A DNA stretch of 14,238 nucleotides from Gp7-AA10 sp035516895 (GTDB lineage Bacteria; Acidobacteriota; Thermoanaerobaculia; Gp7-AA8). Below the pieces are notes generated by a model, which worked only from the letters and a program-made list of their open reading frames with translations, was not told where the DNA came from and ran no database searches. Positions 1 to 5,720 of the stretch are shown here, in pieces (the stretch's first letter is position 1; the number at the start of each line of letters is the position of its first letter). A program made the translations under genes and the position numbers. The stretch is from positions 1 to 14,238 of the forward strand of contig DATIZY010000328.1 in assembly GCA_035516895.1 (NCBI GenBank), given 5' to 3'.

Positions 1-890
1 AGAAGTACCACGCGGTGCCGGCGCCGATCGGTCGCAGCCCGCTCACGCTGCAGCGGCTTCTCGCCACCGCGCCCGAAACGGTGCTCGTGACCTGGAACGG
101 CGGCGGATCGATGACGCTGAAGCAGATCTTCAACGAACGCGAGCTGCGGATGTTCGCGCTGTTTCCGCCGCGGCGCGCCGCCGTGCAGATCGACGCGCAG
201 ATTCGCGCGACGGTCAACGACCCGCTCGTCGCGCTCGAGGCGGCGGAGCGCAATCTTCGACAGCAGCCCGACATTGCCGACGCGGTGCACAAATACCGCG
301 AGACGATGATGGAGAGTCTTCTGTTCCGCGATCACATCTACCACGATGTCCACGTGACCGATGCGGACGTGGAGACGTATTACGCCAAACACAAAGACGC
401 GTTCGTCGAGCCGGAGCAGAGGCATGTCGCGCAAATTCTCGTCGCCACCGAGGCGGATGCGCAGAAGATTCGCGACCAGCTGGCGAGGGGAGCCGACTGG
501 CGTGACATGGCCGCCAAATTCTCGCGCGATTTCGAAACCGCCCGGTCCGGCGGCGATCTCGGGTGGATCACCGCGGCGAAAGTACCGCCGGCATTCGCCC
601 AGATCCTGACGATGGGGCAGGGCGCGATCTCGACACCGGTCCGGTCGAAGGCGGGATGGCACATCATCAAGGTCCTGGAGATCCGTTCGCAGCGCCAGCA
701 GCCTCTGGATGAGGTGCGTGAATCGGCCCGAACGAAAGCGCTCGACGCGATGCAGTCGGCGGCGCAAACCTTCTGGCTGCAGAAACTGCGCGCCGCGGCG
801 AAGGTCGAGATCAATGACGCTGCGATCAAACGATTCGTCGCCGCGAACAAGTTCGAAGGGGTCGCTCCCCCGCAGCACGGAATGAAGTAA
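1..890 (+). CDS. PpiC/parvulin-type peptidyl-prolyl cis-trans isomerase (5' partial)
   Basis: The reading frame is open from base 3, so the true start and any signal peptide are probably upstream; a GTG at 15 is the first in-window start-like codon. Counting from that GTG, residues 80-130 form a charged helical SurA-like segment. Residues about 133-226 form the parvulin rotamase domain, with its typical H-V-A-Q-I-L opening, the G-G-D-L-G-W core and the G-W-H-I-I-K-V end. A helical tail follows to residue 291. Family knowledge: such proteins catalyse prolyl isomerisation and help fold exported proteins, and they occur in multiheme cytochrome operons. The next gene starts 10 bases later behind a strong AGGAGAGG ribosome-binding site, so the two are probably co-transcribed. 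I infer a periplasmic or membrane-anchored chaperone for the cytochromes encoded here and upstream. Confidence 0.88.
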   Translation, partial: KYHAVPAPIGRSPLTLQRLLATAPETVLVTWNGGGSMTLKQIFNERELRMFALFPPRRAAVQIDAQIRATVNDPLVALEAAERNLRQQPDIADAVHKYRETMMESLLFRDHIYHDVHVTDADVETYYAKHKDAFVEPEQRHVAQILVATEADAQKIRDQLARGADWRDMAAKFSRDFETARSGGDLGWITAAKVPPAFAQILTMGQGAISTPVRSKAGWHIIKVLEIRSQRQQPLDEVRESARTKALDAMQSAAQTFWLQKLRAAAKVEINDAAIKRFVAANKFEGVAPPQHGMK

Positions 891-900
891 AGGAGAGGTC

Positions 901-1743
901 ATGAAGACAACAATGTTGATTTTGTTCGCAGGAATCGCGCTGAGCGGTTGCAGTCAAAAACACGAGAGCGCTGCAACCGCCGCGGCGAAGCCGCAGCCGC
1001 GGATTCCTGCCGCGGTGACCGCGGCAACCGCGGTGCCGGCCAGCGCTCCTGTCGCTGCGCCACAGCCCGCGCCCGCCACCGCGGCCGGCGCCGTCACGGG
1101 CAAAGTCGTCGAGACGATGAACGCCGGCGGCTACACATATTTGAAGATCGCGACGTCCGCCGGCAATGTCTGGGCCGCCGTGCGCGAAACGACGGTGGCA
1201 AAGGGCGCGACGGTCACGGTCATGCCCCAAATGGTCGCCGAAAATTTCGAATCGAACACTCTGCACCGCAAATTCGATCGTCTCGTGATGGGAGCGCTCG
1301 TTTCTTCTTCCGCGCACGCTTCGGTTCCGGCTCAGCCCCCCGCGCCGAATCCGATGGCGGCAGCGGCGAGCGCGATGGGAACGCCGGCGCAGCATATGAG
1401 CTCCTCGATGATCGACATCGGTGACGGGAAGGTGGCGAAAGCCGACGGCGGCATCACGATCGCCGAGGCGTGGTCGAAGAAAGATTCGCTGAAAGACCAG
1501 CCCGTCGTCATCCGCGGAAAGGTCGTGAAATTCCTCGCGGACATCATGGGGAAGAACTGGCTGCATCTCCGCGACGGATCGTCATCGCATGCCGACGGTA
1601 CTGACGACGTGACCGTGACGACGAACGACGTCGTCAAGGTCGGCGACGTCGTGACAGTCCGGGGGACGCTCCGCGTCGACAAGGATTTCGGCGCGGGCTA
1701 CCTCTATCCCATCATCGTCGAAGACGCGAAGCTGGAGAAGTAG
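901..1743 (+). CDS. Lipoprotein with two OB-fold-like domains (NrfJ-like)
   Basis: The 280-residue protein has a lipoprotein signal: a charged start, a hydrophobic stretch at about 5-13 and the lipobox L14-S15-G16-C17. A long Ala/Pro linker (about 22-62) follows. The first small beta domain (about 64-132) has the pattern G-K-V-V-E-T-M-N-A-G-G-Y-T-Y-L, then V-W-A-A-V and E-N-F-E-S, which I recognise from NrfJ-like and cytochrome-associated proteins. A second linker (about 135-170) leads to another OB-fold-like domain (about 183-278) with G-K-V-V-K-F, W-L-H-L-R-D-G and V-V-T-V-R-G-T-L. The start is fixed by AGGAGAGG just upstream. It sits between a prolyl isomerase and a cytochrome with no slack, so I infer a role in assembling or holding envelope cytochromes. 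The biochemical function is not known to me. Confidence 0.82.
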   Translation: MKTTMLILFAGIALSGCSQKHESAATAAAKPQPRIPAAVTAATAVPASAPVAAPQPAPATAAGAVTGKVVETMNAGGYTYLKIATSAGNVWAAVRETTVAKGATVTVMPQMVAENFESNTLHRKFDRLVMGALVSSSAHASVPAQPPAPNPMAAAASAMGTPAQHMSSSMIDIGDGKVAKADGGITIAEAWSKKDSLKDQPVVIRGKVVKFLADIMGKNWLHLRDGSSSHADGTDDVTVTTNDVVKVGDVVTVRGTLRVDKDFGAGYLYPIIVEDAKLEK

Positions 1744-2049
1744 ATGTTTGCGGCGGTTGCGTTGTTCCTGGCCGCCGTTTCGCCGAGCAGCGCCTGCACG
1801 GCCTGCCACGATGACACGTGGGCGTACTCGATGAGCACGTCCCATCCGGTTGCGATCGCCTACGCGCCGGTGGCTGCAAACGATCCGCAAGCCTACCGGC
1901 AACCGGCACTCGTTGAAGACTTTCTGGTCAAGGGCAACGTCGAATGCGTCAGTTGCCACGTCGCGCACGAGGAGAAGACGGACAACCCCTTTCGGTTGCG
2001 CACGAGGGACATCGTGAAGCTCTGCACGTCGTGTCACGTCATGGAGTAG
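1744..2049 (+). CDS. Small three-heme c-type cytochrome
   Basis: The 101-residue protein contains three heme-binding C-x-x-C-H motifs: C18-T-A-C-H22, C68-V-S-C-H72 and C94-T-S-C-H98. The segment S-H-P-V near residues 33-36 resembles the distal-histidine regions of doubled-CxxCH and NrfH/cytochrome c3-like proteins. The first 17 residues are hydrophobic and act as a probable export signal, although they lack the usual positive charge. The ATG follows the TAG stop of the lipoprotein gene directly and in the same frame; the GGAGA in that gene's last codons can serve as its ribosome-binding site. Family knowledge: such proteins carry electrons in the periplasm or to outer-membrane complexes. The redox partner is not visible here and may be encoded upstream of the window. 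Confidence 0.88.
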   Translation: MFAAVALFLAAVSPSSACTACHDDTWAYSMSTSHPVAIAYAPVAANDPQAYRQPALVEDFLVKGNVECVSCHVAHEEKTDNPFRLRTRDIVKLCTSCHVME

Positions 2050-2072
2050 GGAAGGCTTCGCCGGGCACTAGA

Positions 2073-3458
2073 ATGGCGCGCATGAACATCGAGCCGTTTC
2101 GCATCAAAGCCGTCGAGCCGATCCGCTTCACCACGCCCGAGGAGCGCGAGCGCGCGCTGGAGACCGCGGGCTACAACGTCTTCATGCTTCGAGCGGAGGA
2201 CGTGATGATCGACCTGCTGACCGACTCCGGCACCGGCGCGATGTCGGCGGCGCAGTGGGGCGCGCTCATGCAGGGCGACGAGTCGTACGCGGGCAGCCGC
2301 TCCTTTTTCCGTTTCCGCGACGTCGTGCAGGAGCTCACCGGATACAAGCACATCATTCCGGCACATCAGGGGAGGGCGGCGGAGCGCATCCTTTTTCACA
2401 CGGCGCTCGAGCCGGGCGAGATCGTCCTGAACAACATCCACTTCGACACGACGCGCGCAAACATCGAGGTCGAGGAAGCCGAGGCGCGCGACATGGTCAT
2501 CCGCGAGGGATGGATGCCGGAAGTCGTGCATCCGTTCAAGGGCAACATGGACCTCATGGCCCTCGAGGAGACGCTGCGGAGCGCCGGCGATCGCGTGCGC
2601 ATGGTCATGCTCACGATCACGAACAACTCCGGCGGCGGGCAGCCGGTCTCGCTCGAAAACATCCGCGCGGTCAGCCGCATCTGCAAGGAGCACGGCAAGC
2701 TGTTTTTCCTCGACGCCTGCCGCTTCGCCGAGAACGCGTGGTTCATCAAGGAGCGGGAGGCGGGGCAGAAGCAGCGGACGCCGAAATCGATCGCGCAGGA
2801 GGTTTTCTCACTGGCGGACGGCTGCACGTTCTCGGCGAAGAAGGACGGGCTGTCGAACATCGGCGGATTTCTGGCGATGAACGACGACCATCTCGCGGAG
2901 AAGTGCCGCAATCTGCTGATCCTGACCGAGGGCTTCCCGACGTACGGCGGACTCGCGGGGTACGACATGGAAGCGATCGCGCGGGGACTCGAGGAAGTGC
3001 TCGACGAGACGTACCTGCGCTACCGGATCGAATCGGTGCGCTATCTCGCGGAGAAAGTCGCGAACAGCGGCGTTCCGATCGTGCAGCCGCCCGGCGGACA
3101 CGCCGTGTACATCGACGCGGGGCGGATGCTGCCGCACATCGCGCCGCTCGAATTCCCGGGCATCGCGCTCGTGAACGCGCTCTATCTCGCCGGCGGAATT
3201 CGCGCGGTGGAGATCGGCAGCGTCATGTTCGGACTTCATCCGGACGGCAGCGAGGAGCCGGCGGGCATGGAGCTGGTGCGGCTGGCGATTCCGCGGCGGC
3301 TCTACACGCAGTCGCATCTCGACTACGTGGCGGATGTCGTCGCGGGAGTCGGCGGGCAGCGAAGCGAATTGCATGGATATCGAATCGTCGCCGGTCCGCG
3401 CGTGCTTCGGCATTTCACCGCGCAGTTCGAGCCGATGCATGTGGCGGCGAGCCGATAG
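2073..3458 (+). CDS. tnaA: Tryptophanase (L-tryptophan indole-lyase)
   Basis: This PLP enzyme cleaves tryptophan to indole, pyruvate and ammonia in the cytosol. The 461-residue length fits the family (E. coli about 471). Diagnostic stretches include L-L-T-D-S-G-T-G, P-A-H-Q-G-R, G-G-G-Q-P-V-S-L, F-A-E-N-A-W-F-I-K and F-P-T-Y-G-G-L-A-G. The PLP lysine is the second K of S-A-K-K-D (about K257). It is tryptophanase rather than the close relative tyrosine phenol-lyase for three reasons: D125 in F-D-T-T (Thr in the lyase), I381 in V-E-I-G-S (phenol-binding Arg in the lyase) and H447 in R-H-F-T-A (Phe in the lyase). The frame is open further upstream, but homology begins at E-P-F-R-I-K, so ATG 2073 or ATG 2082 is the start; neither has a clear ribosome-binding site. 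I found no tnaC-like leader and no tryptophan permease beside it. Confidence 0.93.
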   Translation: MARMNIEPFRIKAVEPIRFTTPEERERALETAGYNVFMLRAEDVMIDLLTDSGTGAMSAAQWGALMQGDESYAGSRSFFRFRDVVQELTGYKHIIPAHQGRAAERILFHTALEPGEIVLNNIHFDTTRANIEVEEAEARDMVIREGWMPEVVHPFKGNMDLMALEETLRSAGDRVRMVMLTITNNSGGGQPVSLENIRAVSRICKEHGKLFFLDACRFAENAWFIKEREAGQKQRTPKSIAQEVFSLADGCTFSAKKDGLSNIGGFLAMNDDHLAEKCRNLLILTEGFPTYGGLAGYDMEAIARGLEEVLDETYLRYRIESVRYLAEKVANSGVPIVQPPGGHAVYIDAGRMLPHIAPLEFPGIALVNALYLAGGIRAVEIGSVMFGLHPDGSEEPAGMELVRLAIPRRLYTQSHLDYVADVVAGVGGQRSELHGYRIVAGPRVLRHFTAQFEPMHVAASR

Positions 3459-3475
3459 GCGCATCGGGTGCTGTC

Positions 3476-3491
3476 GGGCGCGGCTGCGCCC
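3476..3491. terminator. GC-rich hairpin between convergent tnaA and ywiC-like genes
   Basis: GGGCGC at 3476-3481 pairs perfectly with GCGCCC at 3486-3491 across the 4-base loop GGCT. It lies in the 48-base gap between two genes that converge, where a bidirectional terminator is expected. No T-tract follows on either strand, so intrinsic termination is only possible, not shown. Confidence 0.4.
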
Positions 3492-3506
3492 CGGTGCGAC
3501 GCGACT

Positions 3507-4244
3507 TCAAGAGTAAAAGGCAACGGCGGTGAGCACCACGAACATCGCGCCCCAGCCGATCTCGCGCATGCCGAGGGTCTGCGCGCGCACGCCGTGCACC
3601 GGCACGATCGCGCGCGCGAACAGCGCGGCCGTCGGAATGACGGCGAGCGGAAACGTGAACGCACCGACGCCCACCGCAATCGCGTGAGCGGTGAGCATCA
3701 CCGCTCGCGACTCGCCGCGAAGAATCGAGCGGACGTAGAGGACGGCAGGGATCGAGCGCGCCAAAACCAGCGCGGCGAACGCAACCGCGATCGACGTCGA
3801 TTTGCCGCCGGCGAGCAGAATCGCAGCGATCACCGGAGCGGGCGCGATCGCTCCGCAGAGCTCCGAAATCAATGCACGAGATTGTTTACGATAATCGTAG
3901 ATGAATTGGACCGCGCCAAACGGCACGGCGAACAGCAGCGGAACGAGCGCGCGGCTGAACGCGGCAGCGAACGTGATCACCGCAGCAATCGAGTAGACGG
4001 CGACGAGCAGCTCGCAGCTGCGCGTCCGCGGGTAGCTCTTCTTTTTCGCCCAGTCATACAACAGCAGTTTCAGCGGTTGGCGAACGAGGAAAAAGGCCAG
4101 TGTGCCGATGGCGATCGCCACCCCCGCAAGCGATGGGGCGATCAGAAGCCCAAGTGCAATTGGCTCAAGGAGAAAGCCCCACGCTCCATGCTCCACGGGG
4201 ATGGCGAGGGGGCGAATCAGAGGGAACGGGCCTGCCGACGACAT
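3507..4244 (-). CDS. YwiC-like integral membrane protein
   Basis: The 245-residue protein is mostly hydrophobic, with about seven or eight membrane segments. Near its N-terminus it carries P-V-E-H-G-A-W-G-F-L-L-E-P (about 16-28), the signature I associate with the YwiC-like family. Other polar landmarks inside the membrane region are R-Q-P-L-K-L-L-L-Y-D (55-64), F-I-Y-D-Y-R-K (114-120) and Y-V-R-S-I-L-R-G-E (170-178). The molecular function of the family is unknown to me. In Bacillus subtilis ywiC lies in the nitrate-respiration region near fnr. Here the gene is divergent from a Crp/Fnr-family regulator, with 162 bases between them. The ATG has no upstream Shine-Dalgarno sequence but directly abuts an AT-rich TAATAT, so the start is uncertain and could lie further downstream. 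Confidence 0.78.
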   Translation of the reverse strand: MSSAGPFPLIRPLAIPVEHGAWGFLLEPIALGLLIAPSLAGVAIAIGTLAFFLVRQPLKLLLYDWAKKKSYPRTRSCELLVAVYSIAAVITFAAAFSRALVPLLFAVPFGAVQFIYDYRKQSRALISELCGAIAPAPVIAAILLAGGKSTSIAVAFAALVLARSIPAVLYVRSILRGESRAVMLTAHAIAVGVGAFTFPLAVIPTAALFARAIVPVHGVRAQTLGMREIGWGAMFVVLTAVAFYS

Positions 4245-4299
4245 ATATTAATGGTTGCAGACCGGCCAAAAACACACCAGAAGTGGCATCACGCCAGCG

Positions 4300-4315
4300 G
4301 GTGGCTCCTATCACA
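4300..4315. promoter_or_regulatory. Candidate Crp-type operator, site A (GGTGG-N6-TCACA)
   Basis: GTG at 4301-4303 and CAC at 4312-4314 are separated by exactly 8 bases, the core spacing of CRP-type sites (TGTGA-N6-TCACA). The right half TCACA is perfect and the left half GGTGG matches three of five positions. The centre, 4307.5, lies between the ywiC-like gene and the Crp/Fnr regulator gene. It shares GGGTGG-N6-TCACA with site B near 5160. It could serve autoregulation, control of ywiC, or both. Confidence 0.5.
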
Positions 4316-4345
4316 CGATGCAGTGACTCACTACCCTTCGGGGCG

Positions 4346-4372
4346 GTGTGATGGAGAACTACATTGTGTGAT
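4346..4372. promoter_or_regulatory. Direct repeat of GTGTGAT upstream of the Crp/Fnr gene
   Basis: GTGTGAT occurs at 4346-4352 and again at 4366-4372, 20 bases apart start to start. Its reverse complement ATCACAC is at 4310-4316, overlapping site A. TGTGAT is the classical CRP half-site. TACATT at 4360-4365 is a possible -10 element between the direct copies. The ribosome-binding site (GGATAGGAG, ending at 4400) follows, so these copies would overlap the promoter and could repress it. Confidence 0.4.
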
Positions 4373-4406
4373 CATCGGCTCCGGATTGAACGGATAGGAG
4401 CACACA

Positions 4407-5126
4407 ATGCCTTCACCTTACAACCTCGACATCCACAACACCTGCGCCGACTGCACGGTCCGGACGGAACGGCTCTTCTGCAACATGTCGCCGTCGTCGG
4501 TATCGACGATGGACTCGATCAAGTTCACGGGGATTTATCCGAAGGGCTCGCTCCTGTTCGTCGAGGGCGAACAGCCGCGCGGAGTTTTCATTCTCTGCAG
4601 CGGCCGTGCGAAGCTGACGACGTCGTCGTCCGAAGGCAAGCTGCTCATTGTCAAGATCGCCGAACCGGGCGAAGTCCTCGGCGCCTCGGCCACGATCCTC
4701 GGCAAGCCGTACGAGGTGTCGGCCGAGACGCTCGAGCCGTCGCAGCTGAACTTCATCAAACGCGAAGATTTTCTGCGCTTCCTCACCGCGAACGCGGAAG
4801 TGTGCATGCATACCGCACAACAGCTGAGTGAGAAGTATCACTCGGCGCAGCGCGAGATCCGCTCGCTCGGTCTGTCGCAGACGACGGGCGAGAAGCTCGC
4901 GAAGCTGATCCTCGACTGGTGCGACCAGGATGGCGACGAGACGCCGAAGGGCGTCCGTCTGAAAGTGCTGCTCACGCACGAGGAGATCGCGCAGATGATC
5001 GGCACCACGCGCGAAACAGTGACGCGTCTGCTCAGCGACATGAAGCGGCGCAAGCTGATCGACGTGAAAGGCTCGACTGTGCTCGTGCTCGACAAAGGTG
5101 AGCTTGAACACATGGTCAGCATTTGA
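4407..5126 (+). CDS. Crp/Fnr-family transcriptional regulator with N-terminal cysteine cluster
   Basis: The 239-residue protein has a CNB-like beta-roll (about 38-125), a dimerisation helix (about 128-156) and a C-terminal winged helix (about 160-235). The helix-turn-helix is at about 188-213. The recognition helix reads R202-E-T-V-T-R207, matching the CRP pattern R180-E181-x-x-x-R185 that reads TGTGA half-sites. The cAMP-binding arginine position is not conserved (G-A-S-A-T-I-L-G-K-P-Y-E-V-S), so it is probably not a cAMP receptor. The N-terminus holds C13-x2-C16-x8-C25; other cysteines are C64, C133 and C172. FNR instead uses C-x2-C-x5-C plus a distant fourth Cys, which here aligns near a non-cysteine. 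A metal, Fe-S or thiol sensor is therefore possible but unproven. The start has a good GGATAGGAG site. Sites A and B flank the gene, suggesting autoregulation. Confidence 0.92.
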   Translation: MPSPYNLDIHNTCADCTVRTERLFCNMSPSSVSTMDSIKFTGIYPKGSLLFVEGEQPRGVFILCSGRAKLTTSSSEGKLLIVKIAEPGEVLGASATILGKPYEVSAETLEPSQLNFIKREDFLRFLTANAEVCMHTAQQLSEKYHSAQREIRSLGLSQTTGEKLAKLILDWCDQDGDETPKGVRLKVLLTHEEIAQMIGTTRETVTRLLSDMKRRKLIDVKGSTVLVLDKGELEHMVSI

Positions 5127-5128
5127 CG

Positions 5129-5146
5129 CGTGAGATAACCCTCACG
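5129..5146. promoter_or_regulatory. Perfect inverted repeat CGTGAG-N6-CTCACG
   Basis: The arms at 5129-5134 and 5141-5146 are perfect reverse complements around ATAACC. The repeat begins two bases after the stop codon of the Crp/Fnr gene. The half-sites contain GTGA/TCAC, but the spacing is two bases wider than in a CRP site. No T-tract follows, so an operator or weak hairpin is likelier than a terminator. Confidence 0.4.
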
Positions 5147-5152
5147 AACTCG

Positions 5153-5168
5153 GGTGGTCAGTGTCACA
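5153..5168. promoter_or_regulatory. Candidate Crp-type operator, site B (GGTGG-N6-TCACA)
   Basis: GTG at 5154-5156 and CAC at 5165-5167 are 8 bases apart, giving a CRP-type core with a perfect right half. The centre at 5160.5 lies about 41.5 bases upstream of position 5202, the start point expected from a TAATGT -10-like element at 5191-5196. This is the classical class II activator geometry, so the neighbouring Crp-like protein may activate the CNB-only gene. Confidence 0.5.
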
Positions 5169-5190
5169 GATGAGTCAACGGCGGGTGTTC

Positions 5191-5205
5191 TAATGTTCCC
5201 TCGTC
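5191..5205 (+). promoter_or_regulatory. Putative -10 element and near-leaderless start of the CNB-only gene
   Basis: TAATGT at 5191-5196 resembles a -10 hexamer. A transcript starting about 6 bases after it would begin at about 5202, only 4 bases before the ATG at 5206. There is no Shine-Dalgarno sequence before this ATG, which agrees with leaderless or near-leaderless translation. No good -35 hexamer is visible, which fits an activator-dependent promoter served by site B. Confidence 0.4.
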
Positions 5206-5616
5206 ATGAACTACTTTCTGCCCGAGGGAGTGGAAAATCCGTTCGCGAGCATCGAGCAGGTTGAGCGCTGGCCCGCGGGAGAGATCATCTTCCGCGAAGG
5301 GGACCCGCCGCGTGGCATCTTCATTCTCTACTCCGGCACCGTCGATCTGATTTTCTCCGCGCGCACCGGTTTGAAGCGGACGCTGCGCACTGCCGTTCCC
5401 GGCGAGGTCCTCGGATTGAGCGACGCGGTGCGGAATTCGCCGCATGATTGCACGGCGTCGACGCGCACCGGCGCGAAGATCGGATTCGTTCCGATCCGCG
5501 CTCTGCAGGAGCAGCTCGAGGACACGCCGGCACTCTGGCTCACGCTCGCGCGCCTTCTCAGCGCGGACCTCGGTTCGTGCTGGGCGAGCATGCGGACGCT
5601 GGCGGCCGCGCGATAG
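5206..5616 (+). CDS. Stand-alone cyclic-nucleotide-binding-like (CNB) domain protein lacking a DNA-binding domain
   Basis: The 136 residues align with the sensory half of the upstream regulator. G-E-I-I-F-R-E-G-D-P-P-R-G-I-F-I-L (25-41) parallels G-S-L-L-F-V-E-G-E-Q-P-R-G-V-F-I-L, and P-G-E-V-L-G (65-70) parallels the same strand there. The protein ends at the close of the long dimerisation helix (about 108-133), exactly where the regulator's winged helix would begin, and nothing resembling a decayed helix-turn-helix follows. The usual phosphate-binding Arg of cAMP receptors is absent. It retains the dimer helix, so I infer that it could heterodimerise with the regulator and modulate it; a free ligand sensor is the alternative. 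There is no ribosome-binding site; see the promoter entry just upstream. Confidence 0.8.
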   Translation: MNYFLPEGVENPFASIEQVERWPAGEIIFREGDPPRGIFILYSGTVDLIFSARTGLKRTLRTAVPGEVLGLSDAVRNSPHDCTASTRTGAKIGFVPIRALQEQLEDTPALWLTLARLLSADLGSCWASMRTLAAAR

Positions 5617-5628
5617 ATGCGAGCGAGG

Positions 5629-5682
5629 GGCCGGCCGCCTTCCGGCCGGCCATGAAAAGCCATGCCGGCCCGAAGGCCGGCA
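5629..5682. repeat. Tandem GGCCGGC-type palindromes
   Basis: The first hairpin pairs GGCCGGCC at 5629-5636 with GGCCGGCC at 5644-5651 around a 7-base loop. The second pairs TGCCGGCC at 5663-5670 with GGCCGGCA at 5675-5682 around the tetraloop CGAA. The inner arms can pair with each other instead (5644-5670, one bulged C), forming a rival central hairpin. They lie just after the CNB-only gene. A transcription or mRNA-stability structure, or a REP-like dispersed repeat, would fit. Confidence 0.65.
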
Positions 5683-5691
5683 GGCACACAG

Positions 5692-5720
5692 CGCGTCGAA
5701 GGACGCGTCCTTCCTACGCG
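5692..5720. terminator. Nested palindrome overlapping the 3' end of the YtxH-like gene
   Basis: GAAGGACG at 5698-5705 and CGTCCTTC at 5706-5713 form a perfect 16-base palindrome. It is flanked by CGCGT (5692-5696) and ACGCG (5716-5720), which extend the stem. It overlaps the stop codon of the minus-strand YtxH-like gene and faces the plus-strand CNB-only gene, a position suited to a bidirectional terminator. There is no clear T-tract. Confidence 0.4.

Noticed and set aside
1944..2072. Upstream extension of tryptophanase into the cytochrome gene
   Set aside because: The 43 extra residues have no homology-like pattern and overlap the three-heme cytochrome; the family begins at E-P-F-R-I-K.
2050..2072. 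A tnaC-like leader peptide or regulatory leader for tryptophanase
   Set aside because: The gap is only 23 bases and contains no short Trp-containing frame.
2073..3458. Tyrosine phenol-lyase as the identity of the PLP enzyme
   Set aside because: The phenol-binding Arg is Ile (V-E-I-G-S), F-D-T-T carries Asp, and R-H-F-T-A has the tryptophanase His.
2255..3532. 425-codon plus-strand frame inside the tryptophanase gene
   Set aside because: Its translation is Arg/Gly/His-rich without domain motifs, while the overlapping frame encodes all tryptophanase signatures.
3468..4397. 309-codon plus-strand frame opposite the YwiC-like gene
   Set aside because: It is highly charged, His/Arg-rich sequence and antisense to a hydrophobic protein with family motifs; typical shadow frame.
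5123..5151. TTGACG at 5123-5128 as the -35 of a promoter for the CNB-only gene
   Set aside because: No -10-like hexamer lies at the right distance (about 5145-5151 reads CGAACT), and the favoured -10 at 5191 is too far.
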